DNA from: Streptomyces sp. Ncost-T10-10d
Lineage (GTDB): Bacteria > Actinomycetota > Actinomycetes > Streptomycetales > Streptomycetaceae
Direction: 5' to 3'
DNA length: 33,826 nt
NCBI RefSeq assembly: GCF_900091955.1
Contig: NZ_FMDF01000069.1
Span: 1 to 33,826, forward strand
Position numbers and translations under genes: made by a program
Notes under the pieces: model-generated
What the model was told of the DNA's origin: nothing
Seen by the model: the letters and a program-made list of their open reading frames with translations, nothing else
Databases searched by the model: none
Shown: one piece after another, positions 24,790-32,972 of the stretch
Position numbering within the stretch: position 1 is the stretch's first letter
Layout of the letters: the number at the start of each line of letters is the position of its first letter

Positions 24790-25242
24790 AGCGCACCTCC
24801 CCCTGGACGTACGACGTCGGTCCCTCCTAGTCGATGCCCGGGCCCGGACCGTCGTACGCGGCGCACTGAGGTACATGGGAGCGCGCGGAGGAGGTGTTCC
24901 CTGCCGCGCGGTGTGCTCCCGCCGGCTCGGTCAGCCGATCGCGAAGGACGTGAAGGTGCGTGCCCGGTCGGTGATGGCGTGCTCGGCGGGGAGCCGTTTC
25001 CGCTGTCTGCGGATCTTGCTCACGGCGACAATGCCGCCGCACGGGTTCCCTCTCCGACCGGGCTGGATACGCGCCTCCGCCACCGTCATCCACCGCCTGG
25101 CCGACATCGAGAAGTCCGTCGGCCTGTCATGCCCGGTGGTGGAGCAGCTGGCGGCCGTGGAGCTGCTCCACCGGCTGCCCGGCCGTGCTCGTCGACTGCG
25201 CGGCGAGAAGCCGCGCCGCGCACGGACGGCGCACCGGCACTT
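24790..25242. other. Stretch with no supported gene
   Basis: Open frames cross this region on both strands, but none shows a family motif, ribosome site or start I trust. The plus frame around 25084-25255 (HRLADIEKSVGLSC, VEQLAAVELLHRLPGR) looks helix-like and could be the end of a decayed gene. The minus frame VSKIRRQRKRLPAEHAIT is only 30 codons long. Confidence 0.4.
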
Positions 25243-25629
25243 CTACGGGCGGTAGCGCAGTGGATGGTCCTCCGGTACTTCCACCACGACGATCCTGTGC
25301 CCGTCCGGATCGCGGATCCACATCTCGACGAGCCCCCACGGCTCGCGCACCGGCGGCCGCAGCACCTCGACGCCATGGGCCGACACCTCCTCATGCGCCG
25401 CCCGGACGTCCGCGACCTGCAGCCACAGTTCGAGACAGGGCACCGGAGGTGCGGTGGCGCGCCCGGACACCTCCAGGAAGCCGCCACCGAGGAAATAGAC
25501 CGTGCCCCGCTCGGGGCCGGTGCCGAACTCCCGGTAGACGGGCAGCCCGAGGGACTGGCCGTAGAAGATCCGAGACCGCTCGGGATCGGCCGGACGCAAC
25601 AGGATCCGGCTGCTCAGCACATGAACCAT
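25243..25629 (-). CDS. VOC/glyoxalase-fold protein
   Basis: The 128-residue protein has the two beta-alpha-beta-beta-beta units of the VOC superfamily: SSRILLRPADPERSRIFYGQ with LGLPVYREFG, then CLELWLQVADVRAAHEEVSA and EPWGLVEMWIRDPDGHRIVV. The closing DPDGxxI and a Glu in VVEVPED are usual metal-site elements. It could be a glyoxalase, dioxygenase or antibiotic-binding resistance protein; sequence alone cannot decide. The ATG at 25629 lies 7 bases after a possible -10 (TAGAGT on the minus strand), so it may be leaderless. It is divergent from the GNAT gene, 78 bases away. Confidence 0.85.
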   Translation of the reverse strand: MVHVLSSRILLRPADPERSRIFYGQSLGLPVYREFGTGPERGTVYFLGGGFLEVSGRATAPPVPCLELWLQVADVRAAHEEVSAHGVEVLRPPVREPWGLVEMWIRDPDGHRIVVVEVPEDHPLRYRP

Positions 25630-25707
25630 GCGCCAGACTCTAGGTCCGGAACACGCGGGTTACGCTGCTCCGGCACGGCCACAGCAGAGAAACGGAGAGC
25701 CACCACC

Positions 25708-26259
25708 ATGGACATAGCCCCTGCCGAGGACTCGGGACAGCTGACCTTCCGCGACGCGGCCGACGCCGATGTGCCCGCACTCGTGACGCTGATCGAGTCG
25801 GCGTACCGCGGGGACTCCAGCCGGGCCGGATGGACCACCGAGGCGGACATCCTGCAGGGGCAGCGGACCGACCCGGACGGCGTCCGCGAGGTCGTCGAAG
25901 CACCCGGCAGCCGACTTCTCGTAGTGGAGCGCGACGGTGTGCTCATCGCCTGCTGCCAGCTCGAACACCGCGGTGACGCCGCCTACTTCGGGATGTTCGC
26001 GGTCCGCCCCGAGCTGCAGGGAGCCGGTCTCGGCAAGGTGATCATCGCCGAGGCCGAGCGCACCGTCCGCGAGGTCTGGGGGGTGACCGAGATGCACATG
26101 ACCGTGATCTCGGTGCGCGAGGAGCTGATCGCCTGGTACGAGCGCCGCGGCTACCGCCGTACGGGAAAGCTCAGCCCGTTCCCGTACGGCGACGATCGCT
26201 TCGGCATCCCGCAGCGCGACGATCTCACGTTCGAGCTGCTGATCAAGGACCTGGTCTGA
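25708..26259 (+). CDS. GNAT-family N-acetyltransferase
   Basis: This 183-residue enzyme transfers an acetyl group from acetyl-CoA. The GNAT core is visible: LTFRDAADADVPALVTLIES (strand 1 and helix), LLVVERDGVLIACCQLE, then motif A YFGMFAVRPELQGAGLGKVI, with QGAGLGK as the pyrophosphate-binding loop, and the C-terminal AWYERRGYRRTGK. The ATG at 25708 follows ACGGAGAG. The family is often involved in small-molecule or protein acetylation; the acceptor here is unknown. It is divergent from the VOC gene and convergent with the phosphodiesterase gene, 12 bases away. Confidence 0.9.
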   Translation: MDIAPAEDSGQLTFRDAADADVPALVTLIESAYRGDSSRAGWTTEADILQGQRTDPDGVREVVEAPGSRLLVVERDGVLIACCQLEHRGDAAYFGMFAVRPELQGAGLGKVIIAEAERTVREVWGVTEMHMTVISVREELIAWYERRGYRRTGKLSPFPYGDDRFGIPQRDDLTFELLIKDLV

Positions 26260-26271
26260 CTGGGCCGGCAA

Positions 26272-26955
26272 TCAGGCGGTGAAGCGGCCGGCGCGGCGGA
26301 TCTCCGGGTAGTCGGTGGTCGCGCCATCCAGTCGCAGGGCGCGTACCAGCCGCAGATGGTCCTGGGTGTTCACCACCCAGCCGATGACCTTCAGCCCTTC
26401 GGCGTGCGCCTGCTCGACCACCTCCAGGGTGAGGCGGCGGATGTTCAGTGCCAGCGTCGCCGCACCCACCGCCTTCGCCCGGTCCACCACATCGCTGCGC
26501 CAGCGGCTCGCGATGAGTACGGTCCGAACCCCCGGCACCAGTTGGGCGATCTCGGCGACCGCCTCGTCGTGGAACGACGACACCTCGACCCGCTCGACAA
26601 GACCGCGCCGCAGCATCACTTCTGCCAGGGCGCGGGCCGCGGCCACATCCTTGATCTCCGCCTGAACGGGGGACCGTACGGCGTCGAGCACCTCCTCGAA
26701 GACCGGCACGCGCTCGCCCTGCCCGGCGTCGAGTTCGCGCAGCTCCGACAGGGTCTTCTCGACGATCGGACCGCTGCCGTCCGTCGTACGGTCCACCTCG
26801 GCGTCGTGCATGACGGCCAGCGCGCCGTCCTTGCTCAGATGAAGGTCCAGTTCGATGGCGTCCATCCCGGCCTGCTCCGCATGGACGAACGACCGCAGAG
26901 TGTTCTCCGGCTCGACACCCATCACTCCACGATGACCGATGGTGAGAAAAGGCAA
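26272..26955 (-). CDS. Glycerophosphodiester phosphodiesterase
   Basis: The 227-residue GDPD TIM barrel cleaves glycerophosphodiesters to glycerol 3-phosphate and an alcohol. Motifs run in order: IGHRG (His8, Arg9), EPENT (15-19), IELDLHLSKDG (34-44, metal ligands Glu35 and Asp37), VMHD (catalytic His50), VQAEIKD, and C-terminal GATTDYPE. No signal peptide is seen, so it is the cytoplasmic type. The start appears to be TTG at 26955, after GGAAGCGAG; no ATG or GTG lies in frame close by. The short length is normal for the single-domain form. Confidence 0.9.
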   Translation of the reverse strand: MPFLTIGHRGVMGVEPENTLRSFVHAEQAGMDAIELDLHLSKDGALAVMHDAEVDRTTDGSGPIVEKTLSELRELDAGQGERVPVFEEVLDAVRSPVQAEIKDVAAARALAEVMLRRGLVERVEVSSFHDEAVAEIAQLVPGVRTVLIASRWRSDVVDRAKAVGAATLALNIRRLTLEVVEQAHAEGLKVIGWVVNTQDHLRLVRALRLDGATTDYPEIRRAGRFTA

Positions 26956-27014
26956 GGCAACTCGCTTCCGTCGACGGCGTCTTCCCGCGTGCGGCTCCTA
27001 CCCACGAGGCACTA

Positions 27015-27043
27015 CGGCATTACGGCAATTCGGCAATTCGGCA
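27015..27043. repeat. Four copies of an 8-base repeat
   Basis: CGGCA recurs at 27015, 27023, 27031 and 27039, an exact 8-base period. The two middle units are identical (CGGCAATT). It lies just downstream of the possible small gene at 27046-27171. Confidence 0.6.
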
Positions 27044-27045
27044 GC

Positions 27046-27171
27046 CTAACGGCCCACCCCCGAGAGAGAGCCGCTCGGACGAGGGGGAGTGGCGCCGTGT
27101 CCCCGGATGCCGGCGGCACCGGGCAGGAACCCGGTGATGACGGCTGCGACAAGAACGGCACTGATCCTCAC
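27046..27171 (-). CDS. Possible small secreted peptide, 41 residues
   Basis: A frame from GTG 27171, preceded by CTGGAG, reads MRISAVLVAAVITGFLPGAA, then GIRGHGATPPRPSGSLSGVG and Arg, ending in TAG at 27046. The first 20 residues have the charge, hydrophobic core and Ala-Ala-Gly end of a signal peptide. The rest is Gly/Pro/Ser/Arg-rich. I know no family. It may be chance. Confidence 0.3.
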   Translation of the reverse strand: MRISAVLVAAVITGFLPGAAGIRGHGATPPRPSGSLSGVGR

Positions 27172-27483
27172 GCGGCGGATCTCCAGCGGTGGCGCGTAGG
27201 GCGGACTCCGTCCTACCGGCAGACGGCCGTGCCGGGCGGGCTGCGTCCCCCATGCGTGGGCGCGCCCTGCACGGCCTGACCGTTCATGTGTACGAGACCG
27301 GGCGGAGCGGCAGCCTCCGCAATGGGTCCGGCCGACGGAAGCGTTGGCGGGGAAGGTTCTGTGCAGGAAGAATCGCGGTGACCACGGGGGGTCGGCAGGA
27401 TAATCTTCTGGGGCCCACTTGTCCGAAGGAACCGCGGATGGATACGGTTGCTTGACGCGAGGTTCTCCTGTGGAGGAAGAGTT
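27172..27483. other. Upstream region of the DUF6421 operon
   Basis: No gene is supported. A possible promoter on the plus strand has GGTGAC (27377-27382) and GATAAT (27399-27404) with a 16-base gap. GGAGG at 27472-27476 is the ribosome site of the DUF6421 gene. Confidence 0.35.
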
Positions 27484-28881
27484 ATGACGGAAATTCTTGT
27501 GCACGACGTTGCCGCAGGTGACATACCTACGGACCGGCGGGTGGTCGATCACCCCGCCTGGCCCGCGCTCAAGAATGCCGTGGAGGAGATCCGCCCCTGG
27601 CAGTCGAAGGACGGATCCATCGACTTCGACACCGAGGGCGCGCCGTCCCGGGCGGCTGCCCGGGCGACGCTGGATCGCGTGATCGCCGCGGTCGAGGAGC
27701 TCTCCCCGCTGCTTCCGCACGACGACGCCTACCACCGGGCCCTCGTCATGGACCTGCGTCGCTGGGCCACCGACGGCTTCGGCGTACCGGACTTCCTCGA
27801 CTCGCTGCTCGCCTTCCAGCCGGCCAAGGACCGCACCGACGGACTCCAGCACCTGGTCGTCTTCGCGATGTACACACAGAACGGCAACCCGGACCGCAAC
27901 CTCGAAGCGGTCGCGCTCCGGATGGTCTGGCCCGAGTGGCTGGCCGAGCTCGAAGCCACCCGCTACGACAACCCGTTGTTCTGCGGCATCACCTTCGAGG
28001 GCTTCACCTCGGGATACGACACCAACTCCGCGGTGCTCTTCCCGGAGACCGTCGCCGTGCGCGAGGCCCCCGAGCGCTTCAGCTGGGGCGGAATCTTCTG
28101 CGACCGCGAGGCCGCCCGCTTCCGCCGGGTCACTGAGGCGTCGGTCGATCTGCTCGGCGTCGAGCTGCCCGACGACATCCGCGCGATGGTCGGTGACCAG
28201 CAGCGCTGCGAGCAGGCCTTCGTCCTCTGGGACATGGTCCACGACCGGACGCACAGCCACGGCGACCTGCCGTTCGACCCCTTCATGATCAAGCAGCGCC
28301 AGCCGTTCTGGATGTACGGGCTCGAGGAGCTGCGCTGCGACCTCACCGCCTTCAAGGAGGCCGTGAAGCTGGAGGCCGACGGCTTCCCGCAGGGCCGCGA
28401 TGTGCAGTACGCCGTGCTGTTCGACCGGATGTTCCGTTTCCCCGTCACCGGCGAGCGCGTCCGCAACTACGACGGCCTCGGCGGCCAGCTGCTCTTCGCG
28501 TACCTCCACAAGCACGACGTGATCCGCTGGACCGACAACACGCTGAGGATTGACTGGGGCCGTGCGCCGCAGGTCACCAACCAGCTCTGCACCGAGATCG
28601 AGAAGCTCTACCGCGACGGCATCGACCGCCCCAAGCTCGTCCACTGGTTCGCCGCGTACGAGCTGGTCTCGACCTACCTGGCCCCGCACCCGGGCTCCCG
28701 CTGGGCCAAGGGCCCGGACGCGCTGGATCTTTCCCAGCCGCCGCGGAAGCTCGTCGACGACGTGCTTCCGGACGAGTTTCCCCTGAGCATGTTCTATGAG
28801 GCACTCTCCAAGAAGCTGAAGAACGTGATTGCCTCGACCAAGGGGATCACCGCTGCGGATGCCGAGCGGGCAGCCGCGTGA
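27484..28881 (+). CDS. DUF6421-family protein, possible metallohydrolase
   Basis: The 465-residue cytoplasmic protein is a Streptomyces family I recall as DUF6421, with no known role. Two motifs stand out: HDRTHSHG (253-260) and, 20 residues on, EELRCD (281-286). HDxxH followed by a Glu helix resembles the HExxH...EExRxE zinc site of gluzincin-like peptidases such as M49, with Asp for the catalytic Glu. The middle also has several conserved-looking Trp and Phe stretches (FSWGGIFCDREAARF, GFTSGYDTNSAVLF). The ATG at 27484 follows GGAGG by 7 bases. It leads an operon with SDR and threonine-aldolase-type genes, suggesting shared small-molecule metabolism. Enzyme function is inferred only. Confidence 0.8.
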   Translation: MTEILVHDVAAGDIPTDRRVVDHPAWPALKNAVEEIRPWQSKDGSIDFDTEGAPSRAAARATLDRVIAAVEELSPLLPHDDAYHRALVMDLRRWATDGFGVPDFLDSLLAFQPAKDRTDGLQHLVVFAMYTQNGNPDRNLEAVALRMVWPEWLAELEATRYDNPLFCGITFEGFTSGYDTNSAVLFPETVAVREAPERFSWGGIFCDREAARFRRVTEASVDLLGVELPDDIRAMVGDQQRCEQAFVLWDMVHDRTHSHGDLPFDPFMIKQRQPFWMYGLEELRCDLTAFKEAVKLEADGFPQGRDVQYAVLFDRMFRFPVTGERVRNYDGLGGQLLFAYLHKHDVIRWTDNTLRIDWGRAPQVTNQLCTEIEKLYRDGIDRPKLVHWFAAYELVSTYLAPHPGSRWAKGPDALDLSQPPRKLVDDVLPDEFPLSMFYEALSKKLKNVIASTKGITAADAERAAA

Positions 28882-28907
28882 GCGCCGGGCACAAGGAGGC
28901 GGTGGCC

Positions 28908-29675
28908 ATGAACGGAAACGGCAAGGGCAATGGGAGCGGTGCTCTCGAAGGCGCCGTGGTCGCGGTCGCCGGGGCCGCCGGTCCGGCCGGCCGGGCCACC
29001 CTGCTGAGGCTCGCCGAGGCCGGTGCGACCGTCGTCGCCTCCGACGCCGATGCCACCCGCCTGGCCGAGGCGGTCGACGCCGCCCGCTACGCCCACGGCG
29101 GCGCCACGGTCACGGGTGACACCGTCGATCTGCTGGACCTCGCTGCCGCCCGCGAATGGGCGGACAAGACGGAGAAGGAATTCGGCCGGATCGACGGCCT
29201 GGTCCACCTCGTCGGCGGCTGGCGCGGCAGCGCCACCTTCGCCGAGACCGACCTCGCCGACTGGAACCTGCTTGAGAAGCTGCTGATCCGCACGGTCCAG
29301 CACACCTCGCTGGCCTTCCAGGAGGGTCTGCAGCGCAGCGACCGGGGTCGCTATGTGCTGATCAGCGCGGCCGGGGCGAGCAAGCCCACCGCGGGAAACG
29401 CAGCCTATGCCGCGTCGAAGGCGGCGGCCGAGGCATGGACGCTCGCGCTCGCGGACTCCTTCCGCAAAGCGGGGGGCGACGAAGGGCCCAGGACCGCGGC
29501 TGCGATCCTGATCGTCAAGGCACTGGTGCACGACGCGATGCGCGCCGAGCGGCCCAATGCAAAATTCGCGGGTTTCACCGACGTCAAGGAGCTGGCCGAT
29601 GCCATCGCCGGCGTCTGGGACCGGCCCGCCCCGGAAGTGAACGGAAAGCGCCTGTGGCTGACCCCACAACCGTAA
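28908..29675 (+). CDS. Short-chain dehydrogenase/reductase
   Basis: This 255-residue Rossmann oxidoreductase has the cofactor loop VAVAGAAGPAGRATLLRL (18-35), a variant of TGxxxGxG, then SDADATRL, LVHLVGGW in place of NNAG, catalytic Ser153 in LISAAG, and YAASK with Tyr167 and Lys171. The start at ATG 28908 is chosen because AAGGAGG lies at 28893-28899. GTG 28878, which overlaps the DUF6421 stop, would add ten residues. The first 11 residues are Gly/Asn/Lys-rich. It overlaps the downstream aldolase gene by 22 bases. NAD(P) preference and substrate are not clear. Confidence 0.9.
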   Translation: MNGNGKGNGSGALEGAVVAVAGAAGPAGRATLLRLAEAGATVVASDADATRLAEAVDAARYAHGGATVTGDTVDLLDLAAAREWADKTEKEFGRIDGLVHLVGGWRGSATFAETDLADWNLLEKLLIRTVQHTSLAFQEGLQRSDRGRYVLISAAGASKPTAGNAAYAASKAAAEAWTLALADSFRKAGGDEGPRTAAAILIVKALVHDAMRAERPNAKFAGFTDVKELADAIAGVWDRPAPEVNGKRLWLTPQP

Positions 29676-30733
29676 GGACCGACGCGCGACGCCACCACGA
29701 CCCGCAGGTACGCGGCTTCGCCAGTGACAACTACGCCGGCACGCACCCGGAGATCCTCGCGGCCATCGCCCTTGCCAACGGCGGTCACCAGATCGCCTAC
29801 GGCGAGGACGACTACACCGAGCATCTCCAGCGTGTCATGCACAGTCACTTCGGCCCGACCGCCGAAGTCTTTCCGGTCTTCAACGGAACCGGCGCCAACG
29901 TCGTCTCCCTCCAGGCGATGACCGACCGCTGGGGCGCGGTGATCTGCGCCGAGTCCGCCCACATCAACGTCGACGAGGGCGGTGCCCCGGAGCGGGTGGG
30001 CGGCCTCAAGCTGCTCACCGTGCCCACCCCGGACGGCAAGCTCACGCCCGAGCTCATCGACCGGCAGGCGTACGGCTGGGACGACGAGCACCGCGCCATG
30101 CCGCAGGTCGTGTCGATCACCCAGAACACCGAACTGGGCACGGTCTACACACCCGACGAGATCCGCGCCATCTGCGACCACGCCCACGGCCACGGTATGA
30201 AGGTCCACCTGGACGGGGCCCGGATAGCCAACGCCGCGGCATCGCTGGACGTACCGATGCGTACGTTCACCAACACCGTCGGCGTCGACGTCCTGTCCTT
30301 CGGCGGCACGAAGAACGGGGCGATCTTCGGCGAGGCCGTGGTCGTCCTGAACCCGGACGCAGTCCGTGCCATGAAGCACCTGCGCAAGCTGTCGATGCAG
30401 CTCGCCTCGAAGATGCGTTTCGTCTCCGTGCAACTGGAGGCACTGCTCGCCGGAGACCTCTGGCTGCGCAACGCCCGGCACGCCAACGCCATGGCCCAGC
30501 GGCTCGCGGAGGGCGTGCGGGCGGTGGACGGGGTGGAGATCCTCCACCCCGTCCAGGCCAATGCCGTCTTCGCCCGGCTGCCGCACGAGGTGAGCGAGCG
30601 GCTGCAGAAGCGCTTCCGCTTCTACTTCTGGGACGAGGCCGCCGGTGATGTGCGCTGGATGTGCTCCTTCGACACCACGGAGGACGATGTCGACGCATTC
30701 GTCCTTGCTCTGAAGGAAGAGATGGCGAAGTAG
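29654..30733 (+). CDS. Threonine aldolase-type PLP enzyme (beta-eliminating lyase family)
   Basis: This 359-residue fold-type I PLP enzyme is of the low-specificity L-threonine aldolase kind, which splits threonine or allo-threonine to glycine and acetaldehyde. Marks are FASDNYAGTHPEIL (22-35), YGEDDYTEHLQ, FNGTGANVVSLQAM (77-90), SAHINVDEGGAPE (His stacking on PLP), MKVHLDGARIANA (Asp188 on the pyridine N) and DVLSFGGTKNGAIFGEAVV with PLP Lys220. The GTG at 29654 follows GGAAAG and overlaps the SDR gene, so expression is coupled. Grouping with an SDR and DUF6421 suggests a small pathway for a beta-hydroxy amino acid or similar compound. That is inferred. Confidence 0.88.
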   Translation: MADPTTVRTDARRHHDPQVRGFASDNYAGTHPEILAAIALANGGHQIAYGEDDYTEHLQRVMHSHFGPTAEVFPVFNGTGANVVSLQAMTDRWGAVICAESAHINVDEGGAPERVGGLKLLTVPTPDGKLTPELIDRQAYGWDDEHRAMPQVVSITQNTELGTVYTPDEIRAICDHAHGHGMKVHLDGARIANAAASLDVPMRTFTNTVGVDVLSFGGTKNGAIFGEAVVVLNPDAVRAMKHLRKLSMQLASKMRFVSVQLEALLAGDLWLRNARHANAMAQRLAEGVRAVDGVEILHPVQANAVFARLPHEVSERLQKRFRFYFWDEAAGDVRWMCSFDTTEDDVDAFVLALKEEMAK

Positions 30734-30770
30734 CGCCAATCGAATAAGTATGCGGTCGACCGGAAAGTCA

Positions 30771-30800
30771 TTGACATCCGGTCGGCCGCTTACCTACGCT
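30771..30800 (+). promoter_or_regulatory. Consensus promoter, leaderless transglutaminase gene
   Basis: TTGACA (30771-30776), an 18-base gap and TACGCT (30795-30800) fit the main HrdB consensus. The ATG at 30809 follows the -10 by 8 bases and has no Shine-Dalgarno, so the mRNA is probably leaderless, as for the XRE gene. Confidence 0.75.
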
Positions 30801-30808
30801 CGGCGGCC

Positions 30809-31408
30809 ATGGAGCTGATCCAGCAAGTCCCGGAACTTTCCGCCTATCTCGCCGTCGATGAGGCCATCGACCACGAGCATCCGCTGGTACGGGATACGGT
30901 CGCCGATCTCCGCAGCAATTCTATCGACGCATACACATACGCGGCCGCCGCCTACGCTTTCGTACGTGACGCCATTCCGCACTCCGCCGATTCAGGCGAC
31001 ATGCGGGTCGCCTGGCGCGCCTCCGACGTCCTCGCGACGCGTAACGGTATCTGTCACTCCAAGTCCCACGCTCTGGCTGCCCTCCTCCGCGCGGCGGGCA
31101 TCCCGACCGCCCTCTGCTACCAGGGGCTCGGCGATGAGAACGGGGGTCCGGGCCCCGTGCACGGGCTGATCGCGGTTCGGCTGCCCGGCCGCGATCGCTG
31201 GGACCGTCAGGACCCCAGGGGTAACAAGCCGGGCGTCGACGCCCACTTCTCGCTCGACGAGGAGCGGCTGGCATGGCCCGTCCGCCCGGAGTTCAATGAA
31301 GTGGACTATCCAGTACTCTATGCGGCACCGCATCCGGCGGTACTGCGCGGCCTCCGGTCCGCCGGGGACCGTCCCGAGCTGTGGCGCACGCTCCCCACAG
31401 CGCTCTGA
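30809..31408 (+). CDS. Transglutaminase-like cysteine protease-fold protein
   Basis: The 199-residue cytoplasmic protein has the transglutaminase/arylamine-type core: Cys82 in ATRNGICHSKSHALAALLRA with AGIPTALCYQ, His118 in PGPVHGLIAV, and an Asp such as Asp132 or Asp135 in RWDRQDPRGNKPG. This gives a Cys-His-Asp triad. No signal peptide is present. Bacterial members are peptidases, amidases or transferases; the substrate here is unknown. A consensus promoter lies just upstream, so it is transcribed separately from the aldolase operon, although on the same strand and 75 bases away. Confidence 0.85.
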   Translation: MELIQQVPELSAYLAVDEAIDHEHPLVRDTVADLRSNSIDAYTYAAAAYAFVRDAIPHSADSGDMRVAWRASDVLATRNGICHSKSHALAALLRAAGIPTALCYQGLGDENGGPGPVHGLIAVRLPGRDRWDRQDPRGNKPGVDAHFSLDEERLAWPVRPEFNEVDYPVLYAAPHPAVLRGLRSAGDRPELWRTLPTAL

Positions 31409-31415
31409 GATCCCG

Positions 31416-31658
31416 TCCCGAGGCGAGGCAGCCGGTGAAGTCGTCCGGTGCGACGACGAGGGTGTCACCTGCCGTCGCTGGAACTGGCGACAGGGTGTGC
31501 GCACCCGGCTCACCGAGGAGTCCGTGAACGCGGTATTCCTGCTGGAGCGCCTCACGCCCATGACGATCGGCGAACTCGAAGCCGCAGGCGCCGAACTCGC
31601 CGAATGGCTGGAGAAGCTGAGCCCCGGGGCGCGGATCACCGTCGGCACCCCGGAGTGA
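31416..31658 (+). pseudogene. C-terminal relic of a B3/4-domain protein
   Basis: From about 31440 the frame reads GEVVRCDDEGVTCRRWNWRQ, GVRTRLTEESVNAVFLLERL, TPMTIGELEAAGAELAEWLE and GARITVGTPE, to a stop at 31658. This looks like the C-terminal third of B3/4 (tRNA-synthetase beta B3/4-like) proteins common in Streptomyces, with the hallmark CRRWNWRQ. The N-terminal two thirds are missing: the upstream sequence is the transglutaminase gene in another frame. No start or ribosome site is present, so it is likely a truncated pseudogene. Confidence 0.65.
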
Positions 31659-31668
31659 GCCGGTCGCG

Positions 31669-32391
31669 TCAGCTCTTCTCGCGCACCTCGGCGGGCGTCG
31701 GAGCCGTACCGCCGAGGTGCGAGGGCACCCACCAGGTGTCGCTCGCGTCCTTCGGGCGCACGGGATAGGCGCGCTGAGCCGCTTCGAGGAGCTCCTGGGC
31801 CCGCTCCCGCAGCCGCCGGGTGATCGCGCCCGCGTACTGGTCGGTGGGTGCCTCCACCGGCTCGCCGACCCGGATCGTCACCGGGATGTGGTTGCGCTTG
31901 AAATTGCGCGGCCGGCCCTTGGTCCACAATCGCTGCGTGCCCCACAGCGCCATCGGGATCAGCGGCACGCCGGCCTCCTGGGCCAGCCGGGCAGCCCCCG
32001 ACTTGAAGCTCTTCAGCGTGAACGACTCCGAGATCGTGGCCTCGGGGAACACGCCGACGATCTCGCCGGAACGCAGCGAGGCAAGGGCGTGCGCATATGC
32101 GTCCTCGCCCTGCTTGCGGTCGACGGGGATGTGCTTCATGCCGCGCATCAGCGGGCCCGAGACCTTGTGCCGGAAGACCGATTCCTTCGCCATGAAGCGG
32201 ACGAGACGCTTCTGCGGCAGCGCCGCGAGTCCGGTGAAGATGAAGTCCAGATAGCTGATGTGGTTGCTGACCAATACCGCGCCACCGGTCTTCGGGATGT
32301 GCTCGGAACCCTGAGTGTCGATCTTCAGGTCAAGCGCCTTGAAAAACGTACGAGCGGCGCCGATGACCGGCCGATAGACGAGTTCTGCCAT
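31669..32391 (-). CDS. 1-acyl-sn-glycerol-3-phosphate acyltransferase (PlsC-like)
   Basis: The 240-residue enzyme adds an acyl chain to lysophosphatidate or a related acceptor at the inner membrane face. The catalytic motif NHISYLD (43-49) is NHx4D; block II is FMAKESVFRHKVSGPLMRG; block III is FPEATIS (115-121), the variant of FPEGTRS common in actinobacterial homologues; block IV is VPLIPMALWGTQR. The C-terminal tail is polar. Start MAELVYRPVI (32391) follows AAGAAGGG. The longer reading to 32484 adds a basic N-terminus but no better ribosome site. It is divergent from the thioredoxin gene. Confidence 0.88.
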   Translation of the reverse strand: MAELVYRPVIGAARTFFKALDLKIDTQGSEHIPKTGGAVLVSNHISYLDFIFTGLAALPQKRLVRFMAKESVFRHKVSGPLMRGMKHIPVDRKQGEDAYAHALASLRSGEIVGVFPEATISESFTLKSFKSGAARLAQEAGVPLIPMALWGTQRLWTKGRPRNFKRNHIPVTIRVGEPVEAPTDQYAGAITRRLRERAQELLEAAQRAYPVRPKDASDTWWVPSHLGGTAPTPAEVREKS

Positions 32392-32609
32392 CTGGAGAAG
32401 ACCCTTCTTCAGCGCCTGAGGAGGGTTCTCCCGGCGGAAGTTACGCAGCCGTAGGTTTGCGGCATTGCGCCGATCGTGCCCCATGCGCGACGCGGTGGCC
32501 AGTCTCCGAGGGCGTGGGCCGCGAGATTCTCGTCACGTGGAACCGCCGGGAATGTCTTGCTGCCCGGTGGCGCTGACCCCTTGCGAAGAGCTCTGACAGG
32601 AGGCCGAAG

Positions 32610-32936
32610 GTGGACGGGCAGGCACATGAGGGAACGCTGGACGCGGCCCAACTCGGCGCGGAATTGGGGGAGCGGGCAACCCTTGTACAGTTCTCCAGCG
32701 CGTTCTGTCAGCCCTGCCGGGCCACCCGCCGCACTCTCGTCCAGGTGGCGCGGATGGTGGACGGTGTCGCCCATGTCGAGATCGACGCCGAGGCGCATCT
32801 CACTCTCGTGCGCGAGCTGGAGATCAGCCGGACGCCGACCGTACTGATCCTCGACGCCACCGGCCGGATCGTCCGCCGGGCCGTCGGGCAGCCGCGCACC
32901 GTCGACGTCGTCGCCGCATTGGGACGCGCGATGTGA
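32610..32936 (+). CDS. Thioredoxin-fold protein
   Basis: The 108-residue protein has a redox pair Cys33/Cys36 in SSAFCQPCRATRRTL where thioredoxin has WCGPC, the central strand VAHVEIDAEAH and the cis-Pro loop ISRTPTVLILDATGRIV. Gln34 and loss of the Trp imply a redox potential different from true thioredoxin. The GTG at 32610 follows AGGAGG by six bases. No signal peptide is seen, so it acts in the cytoplasm. It lies before the leader peptide/flavin reductase unit, but the latter has its own promoter. It may belong to the same sulfur or redox theme. Confidence 0.88.
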   Translation: MDGQAHEGTLDAAQLGAELGERATLVQFSSAFCQPCRATRRTLVQVARMVDGVAHVEIDAEAHLTLVRELEISRTPTVLILDATGRIVRRAVGQPRTVDVVAALGRAM

Positions 32937-32972
32937 CGGACCGTGATGCATCTCCCACATTGCGGAACGCTC

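Noticed and set aside
24790..25242. Plus frame ending HRLPGRARRLRGEK as a gene end
   Set aside because: No start, ribosome site or domain; composition cannot be told from noise.
27046..28689. 547-codon minus frame over the DUF6421 gene
   Set aside because: Antisense shadow; only the last 41 codons, outside the DUF6421 gene, look peptide-like and are reported separately.
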